NCBI GenBank assembly: GCA_007922305.1
Contig: ML677460.1
Location: forward strand, 343,153-407,152
Reading direction: 5' to 3'
DNA length: 64,000 nucleotides
Source of the DNA: Dermatemys mawii
Taxonomy: Eukaryota > Chordata > Testudines > Dermatemydidae
This document shows positions 63,860 through 64,000 of this stretch, in pieces (position 1 is the first letter of the stretch; the number at the start of each line of letters is the position of its first letter). The position numbers and the translations under genes were made by a program. The notes beneath the pieces are model-generated. The model was not told the origin of the DNA. It worked only from the letters and a program-made list of their open reading frames with translations, and did no database searches.

Positions 63860-64000
63860 CTGCAAGGCAGCTCATCAGCAGCTCTGGAGCACTCAGTGTG
63901 GAGATTGCTCTAATGGGGAGGAAGCAACAGAAGTGCACAGGCCTCTGTCCCCATGGGACTGGGGGTGGCACTTGGAAAGGGAGGGGCAGAAAGCAGGAGA

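Overview
The window is vertebrate genomic DNA: coding sequence occurs only as short exons with GT/AG junctions, separated by long introns full of retrotransposons and DNA transposons. CR1 LINEs, MIR-type SINEs, gypsy-like solo LTRs, a gammaretrovirus-like provirus, hAT-like elements and a Harbinger element all occur together. That mixture fits a sauropsid, most likely a turtle; this is an inference from repeat content, not a measured placement.

One host gene dominates, on the minus strand, transcribed from about 52.6 kb down past position 379 and probably out of the window. I could chain 19 exons whose splice phases all match (3120 nt, 1040 codons so far, no stop). The N-terminal half (exons 1-8) is acidic, Ser/Gly-rich and mostly non-helical. 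The C-terminal half (exons 9-19) is a heptad-rich coiled coil, with phase-0 exon borders throughout after exon 11. The layout resembles centrosome or rootlet scaffold proteins, but I do not recognise the gene and give no symbol. Two GC-rich promoter-like tracts (about 51.0-51.4 kb and 52.6-52.9 kb) each end in a minus-strand splice donor, suggesting alternative first exons.

Region by region: 0-12.4 kb holds exons 19-14, several MIRs, LTR-like blocks, a gypsy-like solo LTR with a perfect 5-bp target duplication and an internally deleted CR1. 12.7-14.2 kb is a GC-rich hAT-like element, followed at 14.77-15.18 kb by a minisatellite carrying CCAAT boxes. 15.6-18.3 kb has exons 13-11 and a second solo LTR. 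18.6-24.0 kb is a young, internally deleted provirus with LTRs about 1% apart. 24-31 kb has exons 10-9, a 39-bp minisatellite and an unidentified repeat broken by two more hAT-like insertions. 31.5-37.7 kb has exons 8-5. 38.9-48.7 kb has four CR1 copies, a satellite with an assembly gap, and exons 4-2. 51-53 kb is the promoter region. 54.6-55.4 kb is a CR1 endonuclease fragment. 56.9-63.0 kb is a nest of Harbinger sequences with a transposase frame that is open but lacks two catalytic aspartates. The last kilobase has a possible 24-nt coiled-coil microexon.

No prokaryotic features, CRISPR arrays, rRNA or tRNA genes were seen. The clearest unusual points are the provirus whose large internal deletions leave an 824-codon frame open, several inverted copies that look like template-switch events, the CCAAT-box array in an intron, and the phase-consistent but unidentified coiled-coil gene.
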